This document shows positions 1-5,635 of a DNA stretch of 6,354 nt, piece by piece. The notes under the pieces were generated by a model. The model saw only the letters and a list, made by a program, of their open reading frames with translations. It was not told the DNA's origin and ran no database searches. A program made the position numbers and the translations under genes. Within the stretch, counting starts at the first letter, position 1, and the number at the start of each line of letters is the position of its first letter. This DNA is from Desulfobacteraceae bacterium (GTDB lineage Bacteria; Desulfobacterota; Desulfobacteria; Desulfobacterales; Desulfosalsimonadaceae): NCBI GenBank assembly GCA_027353395.1, contig DAIEHU010000163.1, forward strand, positions 1 to 6,354. Reading direction: 5' to 3'.

Positions 1-1
1 A

Positions 2-448
2 AAAAGCGTTCACAGCCCGGCGCTGTTCGGGAGAATTCCTTGGCCGGGAAACATCAAGCAGCCACTTCGCACGCCCGCGCCCGCTTCCGCTTACCGGGAA
101 GGCGGGGTCTACGCCATTCTTCTGAAACACCCCAAGGGGGCATTGCTGCATTACGGCAGTCCGGGCGTCAAGCCGGACATTTTTAAAGAGTCCGCGGCGG
201 ATGTGGTGTTCTTAAGCCTTGGCGGGCGCAAGGACACCGCATCCCTTATCACTCATGTCCTCACCCCCCTGCATCCGGCAACCGTCATCCCCATTCATTT
301 TGACGATCTGTTCGGACCGGTCGGAAAGGATGTTTCACCGCTTATCGGGGTGAACTTACATGAATTCTGGGCCGCCATGGCTAAAGCGGGCGGGGCATTC
401 GCCGTAAATACCCTGCCGGTGGGCGAAGAACGGGTTCTTTTTCATTGA
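2..448 (+). CDS. MBL-fold metallo-hydrolase, C-terminal part (5' end outside window)
   Basis: The frame is open from base 2 to a TGA at 446-448, giving 148 residues with no start of its own, so this is the C-terminal half of a larger gene. Around residues 32-56 it reads as alternating beta strands (YREGGVYAILL, then LLHYGSPG), followed by ADVVFLSLGGR and then VIPIHFDDLFGP. The last motif matches the strand with the final metal-ligand histidine of UlaG-like and other metallo-beta-lactamase-fold hydrolases. The main HxHxDH metal motif would lie upstream, outside the window. Where many relatives carry a bridging Asp, this protein has the tripeptide Y-G-S, a variation I associate with one subgroup of the family. 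The substrate cannot be told. The deaminase gene follows after 24 bp on the same strand, so co-transcription is likely. Confidence 0.8.
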   Translation, partial: KSVHSPALFGRIPWPGNIKQPLRTPAPASAYREGGVYAILLKHPKGALLHYGSPGVKPDIFKESAADVVFLSLGGRKDTASLITHVLTPLHPATVIPIHFDDLFGPVGKDVSPLIGVNLHEFWAAMAKAGGAFAVNTLPVGEERVLFH

Positions 449-472
449 TCGCATTAAAAACCTGAAGTATCC

Positions 473-1054
473 ATGAAACTGCCTGAAGTCATTATCCGCC
501 TGCCCGATTGGGCCCGTTCTCTGATGGACGACGCGCCCCGAATCTTCCCGGACATGGAAGAGCGGATGGCGTTTGTGGTGGAGCTCTCGCGGCAAAACAT
601 TCTTCACGGGACCGGCGGACCGTTCGGTGCAGCGGTGTTTGACGATTGCGGACGATTGATCACGCCGGGCGTCAATACCGTGACATCATCCAACTGTTCC
701 ATCCTTCATGCGGAAATAATGGCCATCGCCCTGGCCCAGCAGACTCTTGGCCGTTATGATCTCAGCGGCGGCGGAAAATTTTGTTTTGCGCTGTTTGCCT
801 CCACCGAGCCCTGCGCCATGTGCTTTGGAGCCATTCCCTGGTCGGGAATCCGGGTTCTGGTATGCGGCGCCCGGAGCGCGGATGCGGAAGCCATTGGTTT
901 TGACGAGGGCCCCAAACCGGCTGGCTGGACGGAGGCTTTAAACCAGAGAGGCATTGATGTGAAACAGGACGTGATGCGGGATGCGGCGGCGGCGGTCTTG
1001 AAGGAATATGCGATGACGGGAGGACGGATTTACAATCCGGAACTATTAATATAA
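473..1054 (+). CDS. Nucleoside/base deaminase (CMP/dCMP deaminase fold, zinc-dependent)
   Basis: A 193-residue protein of the cytidine/deoxycytidylate deaminase fold (COG0590-like), which hydrolytically removes an amino group from a nucleobase or nucleoside in the cytoplasm. The zinc site is complete: H79-A-E81 supplies the first ligand and the catalytic glutamate, and P113-C114-A-M-C117 supplies the two cysteines. GGPFGA at 48-53 is the usual substrate-pocket segment, and AIGFDEGPKP near 140-149 is a conserved-looking stretch in relatives I recall. At 193 aa it is longer than TadA tRNA adenosine deaminase (about 150-170), with an extra N-terminal segment of about 25 residues, so a free-base or nucleoside deaminase (guanine-deaminase-like) is likelier than TadA. 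The exact substrate is not decided. The ATG at 473 has only a weak purine-rich upstream region (CCTGAAG), which fits translation following the upstream hydrolase gene. A 6-bp hairpin (1025-1039) lies in the last codons. Confidence 0.9.
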   Translation: MKLPEVIIRLPDWARSLMDDAPRIFPDMEERMAFVVELSRQNILHGTGGPFGAAVFDDCGRLITPGVNTVTSSNCSILHAEIMAIALAQQTLGRYDLSGGGKFCFALFASTEPCAMCFGAIPWSGIRVLVCGARSADAEAIGFDEGPKPAGWTEALNQRGIDVKQDVMRDAAAAVLKEYAMTGGRIYNPELLI

Positions 1055-1203
1055 CTATATGATTAGTTTAAAAATACGCTAAATAACAATGACGAAATAG
1101 CCCAAAAATCCATTCCATAAAAATCAAATCACCCATAGCGAACGCAATAAGCCCAAAAGACGACTCATTTAAAATAAGGGGCTTTTCTGTGATCTCTGTG
1201 GTG
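1055..1203. other. AT-rich intergenic spacer before the exporter gene
   Basis: About 150 bases, markedly AT-rich compared with the flanking genes, with stop codons in all frames I checked. A weak terminator-like arrangement is visible: AAGCCC at 1149-1154 can pair with GGGCTT at 1178-1183 over a 23-base loop, followed by a short T-rich run. Just before the exporter's Shine-Dalgarno there is a tandem-like motif, TCTGTG at 1186-1191 and again at 1195-1200. No convincing -35/-10 pair was found. Confidence 0.5.
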
Positions 1204-1211
1204 AGAAAGGA
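1204..1211 (+). promoter_or_regulatory. Shine-Dalgarno that decides the exporter start
   Basis: AGAAAGGA is a good match to the anti-SD complement and ends five bases before the ATC at 1217, which is ideal spacing. There is no comparable site before the first ATG at 1253, which is preceded by CTGACATTTGGC. This site supports initiation at the ATC codon. Confidence 0.6.
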
Positions 1212-1216
1212 AAAAC

Positions 1217-1846
1217 ATCACGCTCTCTCTTGAAACCCTTCTGACATTTGGCATGGCGTCGGTGCTGCTGGCCCTGGCCCCCGGCCCGGACAATATTTTC
1301 GTGCTGACCCAGTCCGCCATGCACGGCAAAGCCTCCGGATTTGTCGTCACGCTCGGACTGTGCACGGGCCTGCTGGTTCACACCACTGCCGTGGCGTTCG
1401 GCGTGGCTGTCATTTTTCAGGCATCCGCCCTTGCCTTCACGGTATTGAAACTCGCCGGCGCGGGATATCTTTTGTATCTCGCCTGGCAGGCATTCCGCGC
1501 CTCGGCAACGGCCATCAAGGCGGGAGCCAACGGGCGGCTGAAATTTGGCAAGCTCTACCAAAGAGGCATCATCATGAACGTCACCAACCCCAAGGTTTCG
1601 ATTTTCTTTCTGGCGTTTCTGCCCCAGTTCGCGGACCCGGCCCGGGGCGCCCTGACCCTTCAGCTCATATGCCTTGGCGGAGTGTTTATCGCGGCGACCG
1701 TGGTGGTTTTCGGGGGTATTGCATGGATGGCGGGAAGCCTGGGGCAATGGCTCATCAAAAATGAAAAAGCCCAGACAATCATGAACCGGGTTGCTGGCGC
1801 GGTGTTTGTGGGGCTGGCCCTGAAGCTGGCCACCACGTCGAGGTGA
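1217..1846 (+). CDS. LysE/RhtB family amino-acid exporter (probable ATC start)
   Basis: An inner-membrane translocator of the LysE/RhtB family, which exports amino acids or related small metabolites. Counted from ATC 1217 it has 209 residues, close to the usual 205-210. It shows the family landmarks: LALAPGPDN in the first membrane segment (PGPDN at about 22-26), five to six hydrophobic helices, and the middle signature running from RGIIMN through TNPK to FFLAFLPQF (about 116-138). Start choice: the first standard start codon is ATG 1253, but this would remove twelve residues (ITLSLETLLTFG) that match the family N-terminus (typically M-x-LETLL-x-F) and would cut into helix 1. An in-frame stop at 1202-1204 limits upstream extension, and the Shine-Dalgarno sits correctly for ATC 1217. 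Either ATC is a genuine rare start, permitted in genetic code 11, or an ATG has mutated or been misread. The exported substrate is unknown. The gene stands alone on its strand. Confidence 0.88.
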   Translation: MTLSLETLLTFGMASVLLALAPGPDNIFVLTQSAMHGKASGFVVTLGLCTGLLVHTTAVAFGVAVIFQASALAFTVLKLAGAGYLLYLAWQAFRASATAIKAGANGRLKFGKLYQRGIIMNVTNPKVSIFFLAFLPQFADPARGALTLQLICLGGVFIAATVVVFGGIAWMAGSLGQWLIKNEKAQTIMNRVAGAVFVGLALKLATTSR

Positions 1847-1998
1847 AAATTACGAATTACGGATTGAAAAATGATCTTATTCCATTTTGCATTCAAGATG
1901 ACATCAAGGCGGCTTTTGTAAGTTGAGGAGCCGATGCCGCAGCCAACGCGGATGCCGCTTGAATGCGAATTGGAATTATGTTCATCAACTCGTAATTT
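1847..1998. repeat. Imperfect inverted repeat, possible small dispersed element
   Basis: This non-coding stretch between the exporter and the - strand membrane gene is bounded by AAATTACGA (1847-1855) and its exact reverse complement TCGTAATTT (1990-1998). Inside, 1879-1897 pairs with 1958-1976 at 17 of 19 positions, with one of the two mismatches able to form G-U in RNA. The 60-base loop contains the 8-mer GATGCCGC twice (1933-1940 and 1951-1958). The left end also carries a tandem-like AATTACGAATTACGG. The combination resembles a MITE- or REP-like repeat rather than a simple terminator, although the hairpin could also end transcription of the two convergent genes. No target-site duplication is evident. 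Confidence 0.5.
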
Positions 1999-2260
1999 AA
2001 TGCCATGAAGGCCGTTTGTCCCCGAGAATCAGCTTCTTGAACATCCCGGTGATCCAGCGGGCGGGAACCCCGGTGGCGGAATATCCGATGCCCGCCATCA
2101 TGATATAAATGACCACCCGGCCTGAAAGATGAATTCCGGGCGTAAAAATCAGGGGCGACAGCAACCCGGCGAAAACGATTCCCATGAGAATCCGCCAGGT
2201 ATCGGGTGAAAACAGAATATAAAAAAGGACATAAGTTAAGGTTATGGGGCGTTTTTTCAA
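1997..2260 (-). CDS. Small hypothetical membrane protein (87 aa, TTG start)
   Basis: I do not recognise a family. The 87-residue product starts MKKRPITLTY, with a positive N-terminus and then a hydrophobic stretch (about 7-17). It has two clearer membrane segments, at about 22-40 (ILMGIVFAGLLSPLIF) and 48-64 (VVIYIMMAGIGY), and a basic C-terminal tail (KK, K-R). It is therefore probably a small inner-membrane protein. Initiation at TTG (2258-2260) is supported by AGGTGA on the - strand (2265-2270), four bases away. That same motif contains the stop codon of the short open stretch upstream, an arrangement typical of translational coupling. The stop (1997-1999) overlaps the end of the inverted-repeat element. 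It reads away from the acvB-like gene, so it belongs to a different transcript. Confidence 0.65.
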   Translation of the reverse strand: MKKRPITLTYVLFYILFSPDTWRILMGIVFAGLLSPLIFTPGIHLSGRVVIYIMMAGIGYSATGVPARWITGMFKKLILGDKRPSWH

Positions 2261-2264
2261 AATG

Positions 2265-2393
2265 TCACCTATGGGCTACGTTATAAAGTAACCATCCGTT
2301 TACCCCAGGCCGCATCCATTTGGCAATCAAAAAGGTGGCCACCAGGAGAAGAATCTCCCGGCCGCGCTTCCGGCTTATTCCAGGGCAATTTGT
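2265..2393 (-). pseudogene. Short coding-like open stretch upstream of the 87-aa gene (mini-gene or 5'-truncated remnant)
   Basis: On the - strand this frame is open for 42 codons between a TAA at 2394-2396 and a TGA at 2265-2267. The translation has a basic segment (SRKRGRE), then a hydrophobic segment (ILLLVATFLIAKW), then RPGVNGWLLYNVAHR, which looks like a real membrane-protein fragment. No ATG begins it. Options are GTG at 2340-2342 (25 aa) or an unusual ATA at 2376-2378 (37 aa, starting just before the basic segment). Its stop lies four bases before the TTG of the next gene, and the stop codon is part of that gene's Shine-Dalgarno. It could be a small coupled gene, a leader peptide, or the tail of a gene that lost its 5' end. 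Confidence 0.3.
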
Positions 2394-2419
2394 TTAAAAA
2401 AAGTTATTATTAATATAAA
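2390..2419 (+). promoter_or_regulatory. Candidate sigma-70-type promoter for the acvB-like gene
   Basis: The region 2388-2440 is strongly AT-rich against its surroundings. TTGTTT (2390-2395) and TATAAA (2414-2419) are spaced by 18 bases and would start transcription some 10 bases before the ATG at 2437. A second hexamer, TATAAT, lies at 2433-2438 but overlaps the start codon. The same stretch separates two divergent transcripts and may hold the - strand promoter as well. This is pattern matching only. Confidence 0.3.
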
Positions 2420-2436
2420 AATAAGATAGTTATATA

Positions 2437-3819
2437 ATGATATCCATTAAAAAGCACGCAAAACGCGGATTACTGACCTTACCAATCATTCTCCTGGCGG
2501 CCGGTTTGGTCTGGATGGCCGCTGATAAAAATTTCCCGGTGTTACAGGATGTCCTTTCAGATGACGCCTACGGCGAAATCGCCATCTCCCGGCCCCTCAT
2601 CACATATCATGATCTGGCGGTGATTTTTGTTGACACAAAACAATTCCATGCCAATGATCTGGCATACCGCATCGCCAAAACCGGGGCCGCCGCCGCCGTA
2701 ATCGACACGGCCCGCGCTATTCAGGCGCTGTCCGGCGGGGCCAATCATTGCCTGAGTCCTGAACGCATGAAAGAACCGCTTGAAATTTTGTCAAAATGGG
2801 CGGGCGCGTCCAAAAATAAGCCGTCCATCCTGGCCGGGATCGGCGATGGCGGTCTGCTGCCGCTTCTCTCCGCCATGACCCGATCCGGGGATGGGACAAG
2901 GAACCTGTCCGTCGGCTTCTCCATACAACTGCCGGACAGCGTCAGACTCTGTTCTCCGCTGACGTCAACCATCACGGATGGCCACCCTGTGCTGACAAGC
3001 GCGCCTCCGCTCCTCGGAAAATGGATGGCCGTGTGGACCGACTCCCCGGAAGACGATACAGCGGTATTTGTTCGCGGGTTAAAAAACGCACAGACCGTCA
3101 TTGCTCCCTATGACACGCCCCTGGATACCGTCGCCGTCAATGAAATACGAAACATCATCGCGGAAGAAACCAGCGCCCGGATCGATTCCATGCCCCTTGT
3201 GGAAGTGCCCGCGCACAATCCGAATGAAACGGTCACTCTGTTTTATTCGGGAGACGGCGGTTGGCGCGATCTGGACCGGGCTGTGGCCGGAGAAATGGCG
3301 AAGCGTGGGTATCCGGTCGTGGGCGTGGATATGCTGCGCTATTTCTGGAGCGCCACGACCCCGGAAAAAGCAGCGGATGATCTGGCTGCCATTATGGCGC
3401 ATTACCGCGCCGCATGGAAGGCAAAAAACTTCGTGCTGGCCGGGTATTCCTTTGGCGCCGATCTTCTTCCGGCAGTATATAACCGCCTGCCGGCGCAGGA
3501 TCAAAAAAGCGTCGCCCTCCTTGTCCTGCTGGCGTTGGGCGACACCGCTGATTTTGAAATACATGTCTCCGGCTGGATAGGAAAAGACGATAGCGGGGTT
3601 CCGATATTGCCAGAGCTCCGCCGCATCCAGGGGAACAAAATTCTTTGCGTTTATGGACAGGAAGAAAAGGATGAAACCGCATGCACCACCCTGTCGACGC
3701 CAGACGTCAAGCGGATGGAGTTGCCTGGCGGCCACCATTTTGATTATGATTACCCAAAACTCGCGGCGCGGCTTGTGGAAATATACCGGCAGGCGGGTCT
3801 GAAAGGAAGCGACAAATGA
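2437..3819 (+). CDS. acvB: AcvB/VirJ family periplasmic alpha/beta hydrolase
   Basis: A 460-residue protein, close to the length of Agrobacterium AcvB. Residues 1-28 form a signal peptide or anchor: basic KKHAKR, then hydrophobic LLTLPIILLAAGLVWM. Residues about 45-250 form the N-terminal AcvB region. Residues about 255-455 form the VirJ domain, with TLFYSGDGGW (267-276), DMLRYFW (298-304), the nucleophile elbow G336-Y-S338-F-G340 followed by ADLLP, and a C-terminal GGHHFDYDY (431-439) that likely supplies the catalytic histidine. In the family, AcvB is a periplasmic hydrolase of lysyl-phosphatidylglycerol and is linked to virulence and acid tolerance. It is usually encoded beside the synthase LpiA/MprF, which is absent from this window. 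The ATG at 2437 is the only possible upstream start (in-frame stop at 2422-2424), and no clear Shine-Dalgarno precedes it. The phosphoesterase gene follows 19 bp later, so the two probably form an operon. The family call is firm; the precise lipid substrate is inference. Confidence 0.9.
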   Translation: MISIKKHAKRGLLTLPIILLAAGLVWMAADKNFPVLQDVLSDDAYGEIAISRPLITYHDLAVIFVDTKQFHANDLAYRIAKTGAAAAVIDTARAIQALSGGANHCLSPERMKEPLEILSKWAGASKNKPSILAGIGDGGLLPLLSAMTRSGDGTRNLSVGFSIQLPDSVRLCSPLTSTITDGHPVLTSAPPLLGKWMAVWTDSPEDDTAVFVRGLKNAQTVIAPYDTPLDTVAVNEIRNIIAEETSARIDSMPLVEVPAHNPNETVTLFYSGDGGWRDLDRAVAGEMAKRGYPVVGVDMLRYFWSATTPEKAADDLAAIMAHYRAAWKAKNFVLAGYSFGADLLPAVYNRLPAQDQKSVALLVLLALGDTADFEIHVSGWIGKDDSGVPILPELRRIQGNKILCVYGQEEKDETACTTLSTPDVKRMELPGGHHFDYDYPKLAARLVEIYRQAGLKGSDK

Positions 3820-3838
3820 TTTACGGGAAGATATCACC

Positions 3839-5635
3839 ATGACGGGATTAATAAAATACATTGGCGGCAAAAAATGGCTCCCCTTTTTGATATTGCTTCT
3901 GGCCGCCAGTGCGTCCGCATCCGATTTTTCCTTTGTGGTCATCGGCGACACCCGGCCGCCTATCCGGACTTCGAGTTATGCGAACTTTACCCGTCAAATC
4001 AATCATATCAATTCATTTGACCCCAGTTTTATCATTAATTGCGGTGATTTTATTTTCGGTTACGGCGGCGCTGAGAATGAATCCGCATGGTCAGATTACC
4101 GGAAAATTATCGCGGCCATTAAAATCCCTTACCACCAGTTGCCCGGCAACCACGACATCTTTTCCGAAAAAGCCCAGGCGATATATAAAGAACTCTTCCA
4201 TAACACCTATTATTCATTCAATTATGACGGCTGCCACTTCATCCTGCTGGACAATGCGGAAAACGCCATCTGGGGATATATCAGCGATCAGCAGCTCCAA
4301 TGGCTGAAAAGGGATATTGAAACCGAAAAACAGAAAACCACCTTTGTCTTCATGCACCTGCCCATCTGGTGGAAAGGCCAGACCCAGGTTGACAACCAGT
4401 ATTATGAATTCTGGAAAAACGAGCTGCATCCGCTGTTTTGCCGATATCATGTGAAAGCGGTTTTCGGCGGGCATATACATTCTTATGGGCCAACGCAACA
4501 TATTGACGGCATTGACTATTTCATAACCGGCGGGGGCGGGGCGGAACTGAACAAATGGTACCAGGACCATGGCGGGGATTTTCATTTTATGCTCATTCAT
4601 ATGAATGGGGATAAAATGACCCATTCCATTGTCACCGAAAGCGAGGTGCTCACCGAGGACGAAGCGGATGTGGCGAAAAATATCGATTTCGCAAAACAGA
4701 ACGTCGGCCAGATGATCATCAACATGGAAAAGGCGGCCTCAACGAAAAACGAATCCTTTTCCATTACGCTGACCAATCCGTCACACAAAATAATGACCGG
4801 CAGCGCGCGCTGGAAATTCGACAAGCATTTTTTCAAGCTCGATCCCGAGGAGGCCGCCATCCGCATCGCCCCCGGAAAAACGGAAACCTATGCATTTAAT
4901 GTAATGATGCTGAACGACCGGTTCTATGCCGCCCCGATGCCATCCCTTGCTTTTTCGCTTCAACATGACAACTCACGCATCGTTTTCAACAAGGATTTGA
5001 TATTTCATCGCGAACTCGCCATACCCAGAATCAATTACGCCATAACCATTGACGGCAACCTGGGAGAATGGAATCTGACGGAACCCGTTGTCCTGCGGGA
5101 TGAAAAAAACAACCGGGCGATTGCGGAAATATTAACCGCGTATGACGACAACCGCCTGTATATCGGCGCACGGGTGTATGATCAAAATTTCTCCAATAAT
5201 TATGACGATTCAATGATTTTTATGAATGATTCGCTTCTTATCGCCTTGGATCGCACCCTGAAACGGATGCAAAACGGCAATGATGACCTGCAACTGGAAA
5301 TATCCAGAACAAAAAACGGGCTGACGTTGTACAACAGGGCGAAAGGGGAACGGATTAACGCAGAAGCGTCTGGCATAAAAGCCGCTGTCGCAAACCTTGA
5401 CACGGGAATTATTGTCTACGAAATGGCCCTGCCGAAAGCGTTTCTATCGCCGCTGGCGCTCACAGCCGGAACAAAATTCGGTATCAATTTTGGCGTATGC
5501 AACGCCGGGGACAAAGGCAAAACAGAACTGGCGACCTGGACGCCGGGGATTGAGATTGAAGGTGTGGATGACAGCTTCCGGAGCCAACTAAATTTTGCCG
5601 GTGCTGAACTTATTCCAAGTCCAAATCAAAGATGA
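3839..5635 (+). CDS. Secreted calcineurin-like metallophosphoesterase with C-terminal CBM9-like domain
   Basis: A 598-residue exported protein. Residues 1-28 are a signal peptide (basic KK, then WLPFLILLLAASASAS). Residues about 29-265 are a calcineurin-like metallophosphoesterase domain with the metal motifs in order: G-D37-T-R, G-D70, G-N104-H105-D106, M-H173-L-P and G-H212-I-H214. The first motif lacks the second ligand histidine of the classic D-x-H and has Arg39 there, a variation seen in some subfamilies. Residues about 300-390 look like a beta-sandwich linker (SITLTNPSHKI, IRIAPGKTETYAF), similar in style to NEW3/Ig-like domains. Residues about 396-590 match the CBM9/DOMON-like pattern: ITIDGNLGEWN, then a strand-rich region with LYIGARVYD and ending near ATWTPGIE. 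It probably cleaves a phosphate ester in the periplasm or at the surface, with the C-terminal domain binding a glycan or anchoring. The substrate is unknown. GGGAAG-like purines (CGGGAAG, 3824-3830) lie eight bases before ATG 3839. Its stop falls at the edge of the insertion sequence region. Confidence 0.88.
   Translation: MTGLIKYIGGKKWLPFLILLLAASASASDFSFVVIGDTRPPIRTSSYANFTRQINHINSFDPSFIINCGDFIFGYGGAENESAWSDYRKIIAAIKIPYHQLPGNHDIFSEKAQAIYKELFHNTYYSFNYDGCHFILLDNAENAIWGYISDQQLQWLKRDIETEKQKTTFVFMHLPIWWKGQTQVDNQYYEFWKNELHPLFCRYHVKAVFGGHIHSYGPTQHIDGIDYFITGGGGAELNKWYQDHGGDFHFMLIHMNGDKMTHSIVTESEVLTEDEADVAKNIDFAKQNVGQMIINMEKAASTKNESFSITLTNPSHKIMTGSARWKFDKHFFKLDPEEAAIRIAPGKTETYAFNVMMLNDRFYAAPMPSLAFSLQHDNSRIVFNKDLIFHRELAIPRINYAITIDGNLGEWNLTEPVVLRDEKNNRAIAEILTAYDDNRLYIGARVYDQNFSNNYDDSMIFMNDSLLIALDRTLKRMQNGNDDLQLEISRTKNGLTLYNRAKGERINAEASGIKAAVANLDTGIIVYEMALPKAFLSPLALTAGTKFGINFGVCNAGDKGKTELATWTPGIEIEGVDDSFRSQLNFAGAELIPSPNQR

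Noticed and set aside
1025..1039. Hairpin CGGATT-TAC-AATCCG as terminator of the deaminase gene
   Set aside because: The stem is only six base pairs, lies within the coding sequence and is not followed by a T run.
1169..1747. A 192-codon open frame on the - strand opposite the exporter gene
   Set aside because: The + strand product is an unmistakable LysE-type protein. The antisense translation is rich in G, R, Q and H with no hydrophobic core, as expected for a shadow frame.
1934..2008. A 24-codon + strand ORF (MPQPTRMPLE...) preceded by GAGGAG
   Set aside because: The spacing from GAGGAG to ATG is too short, the peptide has no recognisable features, and the stretch is explained by the inverted-repeat element.
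2334..2343. Perfect palindrome GGTGGCCACC as an operator
   Set aside because: It is isolated, lies in a coding-like stretch away from the promoter candidate, and short palindromes of this kind occur by chance.
3079..3951. A 290-codon open frame on the - strand opposite the acvB-like gene
   Set aside because: It lies antisense to the conserved VirJ domain, has low-complexity shadow-type composition and crosses the junction of two real genes.
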